Assembly (NCBI GenBank): GCA_022747635.1
Contig: JAKTNV010000002.1
Coordinates: 334,501 to 398,500 of the forward strand
DNA from: Hetaerina americana
Taxonomy: Eukaryota; Arthropoda; Insecta; Odonata; Calopterygidae
DNA length: 64,000 nucleotides
Direction of reading: 5' to 3'
Shown: positions 1 through 11,420 of the stretch, in pieces
How the letters are laid out: every line of letters starts with the position of its first letter
How positions within the stretch are numbered: position 1 is the stretch's first letter
The notes under the pieces: generated by a model
The model's input: the letters and a program-made list of their open reading frames with translations, nothing else
The model's database searches: none
What the model was told of the DNA's origin: nothing
Program-made: the position numbers and the translations under genes

Positions 1-59
1 AGTCTTTTTCTTCACTTCTGCTGTCGCTCCCTCTTTGCAAAGAATTTGCCAACATCACA

Positions 60-440
60 GCTGTGGGAACCTTGCCTCTTCCACTGCCCAGCATGACACA
101 TGCCCTATTGGGTCAATTCTCATTGTTACCAGGAGTCATACTCTGATCTACGTCCATCATAATAGCATGGGATAATTTATTGACGTGGTTTCCCATTACT
201 TTCCCCACTAGTGTTTTTAACATGACACCAGCACTCTATGGCCGCCCCACTTGGATCAGATGCCTTTGCCGTTACCTCACTGAGGAACAGATGCTGTGTG
301 GACTATCTTACATCTGGCTCCTAAACTTTGACCTATCTGGCTCGGGTGATCCTACCAGGAGCCATTGCTCTCACCAACACAGCTGTAGGGGATTATGGGA
401 ATGCCTAAGCCCTTCCATCACGTTTATGTTTTTGTCCATG
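60..440. repeat. diverged dispersed repeat, copy 1
   Basis: Shares a patchy block with 11060-11420, including ACTGARGAACAGATRCTG, CATCTGGCTCCT and the AGTGTTTTTAA...TGACnC stretch. Probably an old retrotransposon fragment of unknown family. Confidence 0.45.
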
Positions 441-1013
441 GGGAGGGTTGACAAATATATAATGGAGAAACTTTTGAAAGGAATAACCTTCAATTTAAAA
501 AAATGCATACTGAAAAAAATCACTCGGAGATTAGCAAAAGATTAAGCATTCAAATTTTTAAAGTATTCTGTGGCGCCATGCCAAAATTATTCATTTACCT
601 CAAATTACAAGTCTTTCAAGCGTAATAGGGGTACACAATATCTTAGGGATGACACTTGAGAGAAGCTGCTCGGGTGCTGGGTACATAAAATGTAAGTACT
701 CAATCGTTTAAAACCTCTTTGAAAAAATTCTTTAGTAAAATGGGCACAGCTCACAACCTGCGAAGTATAGTTATATTGTTATAGGTTTTCATTGTACCAC
801 ACTGAATTTACTGCCCTTTGATCGAACTTCAAAATGAAAAATACCAGCTCGTACCGTATAATCAGACACTATGACAACAGATGTAAAACTTTTTATGGAA
901 TTAAATACTGACTCTTTTAGTGAATTGGAGACTTTTGGCATTGATTATTGGTTAAATAACTCCTACCTAAAGAAACCACGATCATAAAAAACATTGCTAA
1001 ACAATGCACTTAC

Positions 1014-1173
1014 CACTATCTTCACCATTCTTTGGAGAACATGAGCTGGTCCGCCCAAGACTTAAAATACTGGAGGAATCCCCCATCGATTCCACAGACG
1101 GCGGCCAAGTGCTCCCATCAACAGGTGTCAAAAAATTCATGGTACCTGCTCGAAACAATGCAAAACTCGCCAT
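1014..1173 (-). CDS. possible first coding exon of an unidentified gene
   Basis: A minus-strand frame opens with ATGGCG at 1173, encodes about 53 residues beginning MASFALFRAGTMNFL, and meets a consensus donor (GATAGTG/GTAAGT) at 1013. No family is recognised. The rest of the gene would lie left of the window. The evidence is only an open frame plus a good donor, so this may be chance. Confidence 0.25.
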
Positions 1174-1199
1174 TATACTTTCAATTTTCACTTGAAGCC

Positions 1200-3470
1200 T
1201 CGTACATTTTCTTCATATGGTATACCTTAATAAAATGTGTCACTGATTATATTGTCACACTCTGAAGAACTACTACTCTCAAGGTTTAAATAGGTTAAAG
1301 TCACATAAATCTAAACTAGTCAACTCGCGAGAAAATTTAGTTAGCATAATACAGACTAAGATAAAAGTACACTCTTGAGAAACAAAATCACACAAACGTC
1401 TGATATTCAAAAAGCTACAATACCTTCCTCCTCTGGATATTCAGATCGAACCCCAAATTTCGGTTCTTCCCCGATTTTATTTTCATGCTGTCACGTTTAG
1501 GTTGGGAGTGTTGTCGTCTATTTTCAAATTAACGTTTTGCCTCGTTCTCCTCCAATGACATGACGCGAAAACAGAGCCTCGTTGCCTAACCTATTACTTT
1601 TTTCAAGCATGATTAATAACAAATAACTATCGAGTAAGCGAAAATTCATTCGAGTAATCAAGAAAACTTTATCTACTAAGAAATAATAGCAAACACAACT
1701 GCAGATGCTTTGTCCATTTTACCTTTAAAATTCTACTGCAAAATCTTTGAAATTTTAGTCATTTAGCTTGGGTAAGAAAATTTGTAAATGTAGAAAGGAA
1801 GTTATAAATAAGGTAGGTACATTGGAACGTTTTCAGTAAATACAATGGCATGTTATAACGGCGAAGTAAACAAGCTAGTTGAGGCGTAATGATTTTAGCC
1901 AAGAATCAGGCTTTAGTATGTAATATTTTAATATGATGCTGAAGTCGCCTATTCCCCTTGGTATCTATGGCATAGTACGCGGTATTTCGAAAGAGCGTTT
2001 CCCAGGGAAAGCATTTTTTTCTCCATGAAATGAAACATTTGGAGATATTTGCGTGGAAAACAATTCTTTCCATTGTGAGTTGTATGAGGGACAAAAATGG
2101 CAGTTTCTATCCGTTACCTAGTATCATTTAATGACATTCTTATCGTACAACTATTTGACCTCAGTGTGAAATACTTCCTTCAGTTTTGAAAGTTTTATGT
2201 TAGGGTCCTCTAATTACATATTTATCGGAAATATAGATCAAGACGTTTCTTGTGTAAGTTTCATAACCAGACCTGTTCCATAAATTAATGTAATCGTGAG
2301 CCGTCATGTCTGTGACGTGTGGTAGCTTCTTGTTCATGATTAAAGAATAACACAAAATCCTGTCGTAGGGATGGTATCAATTCTTCATAAGAGACTGGGA
2401 ATAATGAAAAGAATGGGGCGTGAAGATAGCTTGTTCATGAATCACAAAATCTCCAACATAATAGGAACACTTCTGCATGTATGGAAAACTCGCAGGTTGA
2501 GAGAGAGGAGTAGATAAATTGAAATGGAGAGCAGTCCATGATGCATAAATGAGGTTTAAAAAGTTTCGTTTTTATTATGATATTAAAATCCGTTTCATAT
2601 TATCTTTTGAATGGATACCGTTGTATTGGATACGGATGTCTTAAATTTATGGTAGGGGAGACAGTATTTCGCAAACAAAAAACAATTAGTATTGCACTGA
2701 GCAAAGTTGAAAGATTGTATACACTAATTACGGAAAAGGAATCTTATGCCAATATTGAAGACATGCAATAGTTGGCATTACCATACCTGACGTTTCCATT
2801 TCTCTTAATGCCATCTGCGTACATGCCACATATCTGACATTGAATTCCAATATCCTAATTACTGATAACGGGGATAATATCAATGCTGCACATTTCGTGA
2901 AATGAAACCTGGTTATTCTCGATTCTCTGAAGATACAGTTCAACTTATAATTAAATTTCCAATGTCTTTTAAATATGCCTAAAATGGTCACGAAAATTTT
3001 GCGAAAAATATGCCTGAATACACTAAACAAAATGCTGTCAGGAAGGATTATTTAATGTTTCCTTGTATGCTACCATGCATTATTAGCACTTCGAAAGAGA
3101 GAGCCCTCTCATGTATTACTGATCTCGGGTGTTCACGTTTCAAATTGTTACGGTCATTTGTTTAAGGTACAAAGGATATAAAGAAAGAGAGATAACAGAA
3201 TGTTTTCGAAAAGCTGGCAACTCAGCAACTTATCTGTCTTCTGACGTCACCCTCGAACAGAGTCATGCGCATAACCAATCCGTGTTTTTTATAGAGGGTG
3301 AGCTCATCGACAATGACTAGACGTCACCGGCACAACCGTCAGCCAATACGAAGGTTGGGCTGCTGACCACCTGTTGGAAGCACGCGTTTAATAATTGGTA
3401 ACAAACCAACTAATCCAGTATTTAGCCCAAATGTTGGTTTTGATAGGTGAGGGTTCTTTCGCCCAACGCA
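1200..3470. other. no gene recognised
   Basis: AT-rich sequence with only short open frames. None has a recognisable domain or codon pattern, and no repeat relationship inside this window was noticed. Confidence 0.5.
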
Positions 3471-3680
3471 GAGTGTAATTCACCCATAAGGGAGGGAGGC
3501 CGTTTTCGTTCCGTGTCGCTTCAGTTTCCTGGGAAGACCATAAAAAATACCGCCCATAAAACGGCAGAGCATCAGGGAAGCTGAGAGTGTCCATAGGCGG
3601 CACCCGGAATGGAACTCGATCCCTGCGATCAGTTGCCCAGACCTCCATCCGCTGGATAACCACATTCATATACATTATTA
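3470..3680 (-). repeat. tRNA-derived SINE-like sequence
   Basis: On the minus strand a tRNA-like head reads TGGTTATCCAGCGG (A-box-like), then GGATCGAGTTCC (B-box-like) about 35 bp later, followed by a non-tRNA body with the words CTCAGCTTCCCTG. The same CACYCTCAGCTTC word follows the B box in the SINE at 57860-58025. Confidence 0.45.
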
Positions 3681-3698
3681 TTCACGTCCGTGAGACTC
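3671..3698 (+). repeat. PLE terminal motif
   Basis: The stretch around CATTATTATTCACGTCYGTG also occurs on the minus strand at 5522-5548, at the end of a PLE 3' region, and abuts a (TA)n tract here as there. Confidence 0.4.
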
Positions 3699-3745
3699 AC
3701 CAAAGTGTTATATAATATATAAATAAATAAATATATATATGTATG

Positions 3746-3978
<233 letters not shown>

Positions 3979-4042
<64 letters not shown>
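3979..4042. repeat. (TA)n microsatellite
   Basis: About 32 TA units running into a (TTTA)n stretch. Confidence 0.97.
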
Positions 4043-4047
<5 letters not shown>

Positions 4048-4082
4048 TTATTTATTTATTTATTTATATGTATATATATATA

Positions 4083-4275
4083 TACTCATTTATATAGAAA
4101 CAGATGTAAGGAAAAGGGTAGGGAACACACATAAAGGACGAACACAATAGAAGTGGGGATGGCGGAATCGAACGGATCACAAGAGTAAAAATATTTCGTT
4201 GACCGGGAGTCGAACACCGGATCTTTCCACTTGCCGGGCGGATACTCTTAACCACTTGAGCTATGGTTCAATTTA
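4083..4275 (-). repeat. tRNA-derived SINE, family A, copy 1
   Basis: The minus strand carries A box TAGCTCAAGTGG and B-box-like GTGTTCGACTCC at tRNA spacing, then a body ending in CTGTTTCTATATAAATGAGT. Related copies lie at 60148-60345 and 60603-60800. The boxes match the RNA polymerase III internal promoter consensus, so this copy could be transcribed. Confidence 0.75.
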
Positions 4276-4321
4276 GTTTTATTCGGTCTAGTATGTTACA
4301 CTGCTTGTGTTTACATTCGAG

Positions 4322-4409
4322 CAGAGGTTAAGAGCATCCGCCCGGCAAGTGGAAAGATCCGGTGTTCGACTCCCGGTCAACGAAATATTTTTACTATTGT
4401 GATCCGTTC
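4322..4409 (+). repeat. SINE family A, truncated inverted copy
   Basis: Nearly the exact reverse complement of about 4173-4258, forming a hairpin-capable pair with copy 1 and a loop of about 65 bp. It stops exactly where the mariner inverted repeat begins. Confidence 0.75.
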
Positions 4410-5327
4410 GTCGCACCCAAAAGTGGTAGGACTGATTTTCTCTGGCGCGAACGGAGCGGTGGAGGGGGGTCTGCCTGGCAGGGAAAGGTGGAGGGGGCTT
4501 TTAGCAACAGACCGACACCAACCTCAGTCGCCTGCGGGCTGTCGTTGACTGAGGACACCGTTTTTAGTAAAGCAAGTTTTTTGTCCGCGTCAAAAAACAA
4601 AATGAATCTGAATTTAGAGCAACGTTATTCCGTGAAGTTTTGTGCGAAACTCGGGAAGACGGCAACTGAGATACTCGATATGATCAAGCAGGCTTATGGG
4701 GACACTGCCTTAAGCCGTTCCACAGTATTTGGGTGGCACAAGTTGTATAAAGAGGGTAGGGAGCTCGTTGAAGACGACCATCGCTCCGGACGGCCGTCGA
4801 CGGCAAGGACCGACGCGAATGTGGACAGAGTGAGGACACTGCTGAACACAGACCGACGCTTAACCAGTGAAGAAATTGCAGTCCAGTTGGGTCTGTCTGC
4901 GTCCAACGTCCAACGCATTATTTCACAGGATTTGGCCATGCGCAAGGTGTGCGCCAAGATGGTGCCGAAAATTCTGCCATGGCGCGCTCGTCGTCAGACA
5001 GCTCCTGGCCAAACAGCGTTGCCACGTTGCCGCACCCGCCCTATTTTCCCGATCTGGCACCACCGGACTTCTTCTTCTTCCCCCTGATGAAAAGACAGCT
5101 CAAGGGACGACGTTTTGACTCGATATAGGCCGTTCAAGAGGCTTCGACGAGAGTCATCAACGGCATCCCCAAAGAAAATTTGCAGCGGGCGTACGGGGAA
5201 TGGGAGCAACGTTATACTAAGTGTGTAGCAGCTCAAGGAGCATACTTTGAAGATTATTAAGTCGATGTAAATATATCGTCAATAAAATTCTTGTAAAAAA
5301 ATCAGTCCTACCACTTTTGGGTGCGAC
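4410..5327 (+). mobile_element. internally deleted mariner element
   Basis: About 30-bp inverted termini (GTCGCACCCAAAAGTGGTAG at 4410 and its complement ending at 5327) enclose a broken transposase reading. At 918 bp it is shorter than the roughly 1.3 kb of intact mariners. A GTA follows the right end; the left TA target base pair is not clear because SINE sequence is fused there. Confidence 0.85.
4602..5260 (+). pseudogene. mariner transposase, catalytic core deleted
   Basis: Starts MNLNLEQRYSVKFCAKLGKT, followed by the paired helix-turn-helix DNA-binding domain (DHRSGRPSTART, then the second helix-turn-helix up to AMRKVCAKMVPK). The frame then jumps to C-terminal sequence (VRQLLAKQ, then PHPPYFPDLAPPDFF and ENLQRAYGEWEQRYTKCV) with a frameshift and a stop (RRFDSI-stop). 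The segment with the first catalytic Asp residues is missing. Such copies can only move if another mariner supplies transposase. Confidence 0.85.
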
Positions 5328-5332
5328 CCTGT

Positions 5333-6225
<893 letters not shown>

Positions 6226-6309
6226 CTTTGTTTCGACTTACAGGGTCTTGATCACGACTTTGCAAGTTGAAACCTGGGTCTCGGATATTGCAATAGTTAC
6301 GGTAAGCAT

Positions 6310-6606
6310 GTTGTTCTATTTTCTGATTTTGTGTCAATTCCACCTCATCCCTATCCCTCCTTGCCTATCTCCGCTCCCCTCTAGTCTCTCCTCTCCCTTT
6401 CCTATCCCCAACCATTCCTCTCACCCCTCCTTCGCCGCCCGTTCTCCCCTTCCCCTGTCCCCCTTCCCTTTCTCTCTCATCCCTCACCTCTACAATTCCA
6501 GCAGTCATTACTTCTATATCTTCAGATGAAGACGGATTGTTTCCGTGGAAATATCAAGAAATAACTTGTGAGTGTTCTCCTTTTTTCTGTGTTTCTATAT
6601 TGTGTA
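6310..6606 (+). mobile_element. PLE 3' end fragment
   Basis: Pyrimidine-rich UTR-like sequence, then ATGAAGACGGA...TCCGTGGAAAT (degenerate hammerhead-like) and TTGTGAGTGTTCTCC...TCTGTGTTTCTATATTG, which aligns with the PLE-end word at 7826-7860. Followed directly by (TA)n. Confidence 0.5.
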
Positions 6607-6610
6607 TTAT

Positions 6611-6701
<91 letters not shown>
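6607..6701. repeat. (TA)n microsatellite
   Basis: TA tract with two early TG interruptions, between two PLE ends in opposite orientation. Confidence 0.97.
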
Positions 6702-6704
<3 letters not shown>

Positions 6705-6809
6705 CTTCGAAATGGAACGCTCTTCGGCGACGCACAAATATATAAATACACAGATGTAGATTTTTAGAATATAGAGACACAAAGAAAGGACACTCACAAT
6801 TAGTTATTT

Positions 6810-6840
6810 GACGTTTCGACAGCACGGCTGTTGTCTTCAG
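6810..6840 (-). ncRNA. hammerhead-like motif, PLE 3' end
   Basis: Minus strand: CTGAAGA, hairpin CAACAGC CGT GCTGTC, GAAACGTC. The conserved core boxes CUGANGA and GAAA are intact, and GUC would be the cleavage triplet. One stem base pair is lost compared with the copy at 7783. Confidence 0.45.
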
Positions 6841-6964
6841 AATGGCATTCTCGGGGAAGAGCAGGGAGGATGTGCGGGGGAGAGGTGGGGGAAGGAGAGG
6901 TAAAGGGACCAATAGGAAATGAACAAGGGGGTGGGGAGGATATGTAGGCAGCCAATTGATGCAT

Positions 6965-7630
6965 TCAGTGGGCTTGGTTCAGCCCGGGCGGTTTGAATGA
7001 TTGGGCCACCCTGATATTCGTCATCTCGCGGGTTCTCACCTCTATTATACTCGCAGATTTGGGAAGGATTTCAATCACCGAAACGGAGAAACAGTCGTCA
7101 AAAGATTGATTGTGGGAAGCGGTGTGAGTAGGGATGGGATAATTAAGAAAGGTGGGAGATTTGGTGGAATATCGGTGGTTATTCATGTGGAGGGAAAGTG
7201 CGGTCATGCATTCGCCCATGTAGAAGGCAGGGCAGAAGTTACAGGAGAGGCGATATATAATATTTTTTGAGGTACAGGTGGCGAGTGGTTGGAAGTTGGC
7301 ACTGAGTGAGGGGGAGGGTCTTAAAAGATGACAGCATTTGCAGCGTGGGCGGTTGCATGGTGCGGATAGGGGCGGGGGAGAGACGGGGGTGCTTGAAGTA
7401 GGATTTGTGAACTTGAAGATGTCTCGCAAGTTCGACGGGCGTTTAAACAAAACAGAGGGGCAGTGTGGGAATAAAAGTGATGTGGACTGAGTGTTATTGA
7501 TAATTGGGAAGAGGTCACGGATTAGATGTTTAATTTTGTGTGTTTTGGGGAAGAAAGTGGTGATAAGATTAGGGCATTTTGGGCGGTTTGGTTTGGGGAG
7601 GGGAGTGTATTGGGTTGACGGTTGGTTCAA
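6965..7630 (-). pseudogene. PLE polyprotein C-terminus with degenerate GIY-YIG domain
   Basis: An open frame of 221 codons without its N-terminal RT. It contains a Cys-rich patch (CNRPRCKCCHLL), then NIIYRLSCNFCPAFYMGECM and a following H.N.H stretch, corresponding to the GIY-YIG endonuclease block of Penelope proteins (Y..C..C...Y.G.T). The YIG part reads YMG. The frame is intact over this stretch, so the copy is fairly young, but it is 5'-truncated. Confidence 0.75.
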
Positions 7631-7877
7631 ACCGCCCGGGCTGAACCAAGGCCACTGAATGCATCATATGGCTGCCTACATATCCCCCCCACCCCCTTGT
7701 TCATTTCCTATTGGTCACTTTACCTCTCCTTCCCCCACCTCTCCCCTGCACATCCTCTCCGCTCTTCCCCGAGAACGCCATTCTGAAGACGACAGCCGTG
7801 CTGTCGAAACGTCAAATAACAAATTGTGAGTGTCCTTTCTTTGTGTCTCTATATTCTAAATATATATCTACATCTGT

Positions 7878-7881
<4 letters not shown>
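7622..7881 (+). mobile_element. inverted copy of the PLE 3' end
   Basis: Reverse complement of about 6760-6996 with a few differences. It starts inside the last codons of the PLE reading (AAACCGCCCGGGCTGAACCA) and runs through the same UTR, ribozyme-like motif and terminal word. Confidence 0.7.
7783..7813 (+). ncRNA. hammerhead-like motif, PLE 3' end
   Basis: CTGAAGA, perfect 6-bp hairpin GACAGC CGT GCTGTC, GAAACGTC. All core positions of the hammerhead consensus (CUGANGA..GAAA..UH) are present, with an extremely short helix III. No convincing helix I pairs across the unit. Confidence 0.5.
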
Positions 7882-7967
<86 letters not shown>

Positions 7968-8040
7968 TGATATATATATATATATATATATAGTGTCCTT
8001 TCTTTGTGTCTCTATATTCTAAATATATCTCTACATCTGT

Positions 8041-8112
<72 letters not shown>

Positions 8113-8157
8113 ACAGATGTAGATATATATTTAGAATATAGAGACACAAAGAAAGGA

Positions 8158-8239
<82 letters not shown>

Positions 8240-8284
8240 TCCTTTCTTTGTGTCTCTATATTCTAAATATATATCTACATCTGT

Positions 8285-8332
<48 letters not shown>
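7830..8332. repeat. array of 52-bp PLE-end modules separated by (TA)n
   Basis: Four copies of a 52-bp unit starting GTGTCCTTTCTTTGTGTCTC lie at 7830-7881 (+), 7993-8044 (+, one mismatch), 8109-8160 (-) and 8237-8288 (+), with (TA)n tracts between them and after the last. The third and fourth copies are perfect inverses around a TA loop of about 76 bp. Confidence 0.9.
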
Positions 8333-8335
<3 letters not shown>

Positions 8336-8339
<4 letters not shown>

Positions 8340-9308
8340 CAGCACCCTACTCTGTATCAAGTCCGTCTTCATCTCTGTGTACTTCCTTCCTTCATCCCGT
8401 CCAGCATTCCTATCTCATTCCTGCCCTGTCCTCATTTGCCTAACATTATCCCCTCTATTACAGATTTCAACATCCCACTGCCAATCAATACGCCCTTCAT
8501 CCATTTTTTCTGACTCGTTAACATTTATCCCAACAAACCCCTCTCTTCGCCCACCATACCTAGAACTTCCTCATTTTTTTTCCTTTTGGTCTATTTCACC
8601 TTCTCCATTTGTCTCCACACCCATATTTCAAAAGCCTCCAATCACATCATCCTACCTCAGTGACCATGTCTTCGTGCTGTACATAATTATGCTCCATATT
8701 AAAGTTTTGATGAGTCTTTTCTTGGCATCCGTACTCAATGTCGCCATCATCAACCCCCTTTTCCTTTTGGAAGCCCCCTTACCTCAGCCAATTTTTCTCC
8801 TTACGTCCCTACTACTGTGACCATGTTGGTACAAAATACTTTCAACATACATAAACTGTTCCACCTGCTCTAATTTTTGACCTCCTATTTTGATGTTAAG
8901 CTTAGCCTTTCTCTTTCTAGTTAATCGCATAACCTTTTTTTATTAATATTGATTTTCATCGCATATGTACCGCAATGAAATTTGCAAATTCACTCAGCAT
9001 TCCTTGCAATCCCTTGGCTGACTGACAAACTAAAGCTTGGTCATCAGCAAACCTAACTGACTTTACGAATTCCCCTCTGACTTTCATTTCTACCTCCAGT
9101 TCTTCCGATGCCTCTATAATCATTTCCTCCACATATACGTTGAATAGTACTGGTGATAATGGGCAACCTGCCTTACACCTCTTCCTAACACTTTCTGTCC
9201 AACCCTTGCACCTGAGTAATTTGAGATATGTACAGATTGGGGATTAGCCACCTGTCTCTCATATCTCTACTGATTTTCTGCAATATGCTAATTAGTTTTT
9301 CCCAATCA
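8336..9308 (-). mobile_element. 5'-truncated LINE, same family as 58121-60135
   Basis: The minus strand matches the 3' half of the LINE at 58.1-60.1 kb (RT thumb region and C-terminal MWVWRRMEKV-type tail), heavily mutated. It interrupts PLE sequence, which resumes at 9309 on the same strand. Confidence 0.75.
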
Positions 9309-9925
9309 ATGACAGCAGGGAGTGGACAATTATGTGCAGGCAGTGGTATAGAAATGCAGAGATTATTTCTGTTGGGGAGTTACGGAAGGATAAAATTGGA
9401 CGACCTGAATGCCAGGCTAATGGATCTTCGGAAGGATATAGAAATGAGGGGTGCATGGGTGGGGATGGGAGAGGAGGGTTATGTCTGAAGGAGATACATC
9501 TTCATTGGACCCGTTGGAAGGGAGATATTCTATGAGTTCCTCCTGAAGTGCGGCAATTAGGTATTTGCTGGTAGGAAGGGGTATGAGAGAGTTCTGTGCT
9601 AACTTCCCTTGTATAATGTTCTATTTAAAACCAGAACCATAGAACCTTTGTCTGTGGAAGTAATGATAATATTTGGATTATTAATTAACCTTCTTAATTC
9701 TGAGGATTTGGTAGGAGATAGGTTGAGTTTAGGATTTAGGAACTTGAGGAAAGATGGGTTGGAAATTCTGGACAGAAAAAGGTTAATACAAATTTTCACT
9801 GGATGATTTTTGGGGGGGGTGACTAAGTTTTTGGGCAGAAACAGGCTTGAATGTATGTAGGGAGTTGTGAATGGGCCCTGTATATTTGCCTGGGTAACAG
9901 TTAGGAATTCCAAAATACCTTCCAC
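9309..9925 (-). pseudogene. PLE reverse transcriptase N-terminal fragment
   Basis: Minus-strand frame: [20 protein letters not shown], then LNRTLYKGK...TSKYLIAALQEEL, then PHFYILPKIH. These are the Penelope RT opening blocks (ADKG-like and F..LPKIHK). A stop replaces the Lys after PKIH. The 5' end is cut off by (TA)n. Confidence 0.75.
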
Positions 9926-10093
<168 letters not shown>

Positions 10094-11059
10094 CACATTT
10101 CATGAATCAATAAACAATATTTTAGCTTTATATTAAACAGTATGCATGAAATTTCACGTCTAACTTCTAGAGAGATCTATATCCTCTTAAGTACACCCAT
10201 TCCATCTTTCTTCAGATAAATTTTCATGTCCATTCACTGAATTTTCCAGCATGCGTCTTTTGACCATAATGGTTTCTCTCCTCAGTTAATCATTTAGCTC
10301 TTTGTAATTTCTTTTACCCAGTACCTTGCTTACATTATTTCATTTCCCTCTGTTGTATATCTTCCCAATTATCATGCTTTGAAATCGTGGTTTCATTTAC
10401 CTTATCTAGTAGTTTCTATTGTGACTTTGGATATCCCATTTTTGAAATATTCTCACCTTTTTCTACTGTACCCATCTCATTTTCCTCAAGTATATGTACA
10501 TTTTTCCACATCTTTCTTGTTTTCTTTTTTTATTTTGGTTAACGATTTATACACTCCCCATTTTTCCCCGTCTGATATCCTTGTTTAATTGTCCTGAATT
10601 TAATTTATCACTTCTTAAGTACTAAATGATTATCTAAAGCAACATCCTCTCCTGGAAAGCCATGTGAATGGACTCAGTTGATTCGAAATCTGTGCATAAA
10701 CATAATATAGTCAGAAATCTCTCAAGAACTTCTTCACTTTCTATGCATGCTTGCAACTATTGTTATGTTAAAGCCAATTGTTCATTATCATTAAATCCTG
10801 GCTTCTGCAGAACTCTATGCTTTCTCCCCGCAGTAATTTCTTGTTCCTAGAAGGTGGTCCCCTAATTCAATCACATCTTCCCCCCCCCCCACCACTGCAT
10901 TTTAATCCCATAGTAATATAGTATGTTTCCTTCCAGGGAAGAACCTCAAACTTGCCCTTATATTCCAATTCCATATTCTTACCGTTGTGGTCCTCTCCTG
11001 GATATTCTTTACTGCTTCTAGTTTTAATTCCACTTTGCAAAGGTTTTAGTGTGTTGATG

Positions 11060-11420
11060 ACTCTAAAAGCCTTACCTCTCCCACTGCTTTCTGGCCATGG
11101 CACGCTGCTCAGTGGTTGAGTCCTGGCAGGACTTATTCTATTAGTTTTGCCCAACATTGAATTGTGAGATAAATAGTAAAGGTTTCCATTCCCTTCCTCA
11201 ATAGTGTTTTTAATGTGACTCTATCACAGAAAAGGTTATTTCCACTAAGGTTCCACCTTAGTGGAAATGGAGTGTAATGTTAACCTTTCCAGCCACCTTA
11301 CTGAAGAACAGATACTGCTTGGATTGCCTTTCATCTGGCTCCTACTGAGAGAATTATTAGGTGTGGGTGACTCTATTAGGAGCAATTATCATTAATCTCA
11401 CTAGATCAACCCAGAGGGAC
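11060..11420. repeat. diverged dispersed repeat, copy 2
   Basis: Partner of 60-440, aligned over patches such as TACTGAAGAACAGATACTG and TTTCATCTGGCTCCTA. Confidence 0.45.
11238..11268. repeat. perfect 14-bp hairpin
   Basis: Arms ATTTCCACTAAGGT and ACCTTAGTGGAAAT with a TCC loop, inside the diverged repeat; absent from its partner copy. Confidence 0.85.

Larger units (their letters stand above)
6702..7630 (-). mobile_element. PLE 3' half: GIY-YIG region and 3' terminus
   Basis: Coding part 7630-6965 plus 3' UTR, hammerhead-like motif (6810-6840) and terminal motif down to the (TA)n tract at 6701. Its 3' portion is repeated in inverse orientation at 7622-7881. Confidence 0.7.

Noticed and set aside
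4322..4409. tRNA gene
   Set aside because: The boxes look like a tRNA, but no acceptor stem closes and the sequence is repeated with a SINE body, so it is a SINE head.
4362..4601. N-terminal extension of the mariner transposase
   Set aside because: The upstream frame runs through SINE and terminal-repeat sequence; the family start is the Met at 4602.
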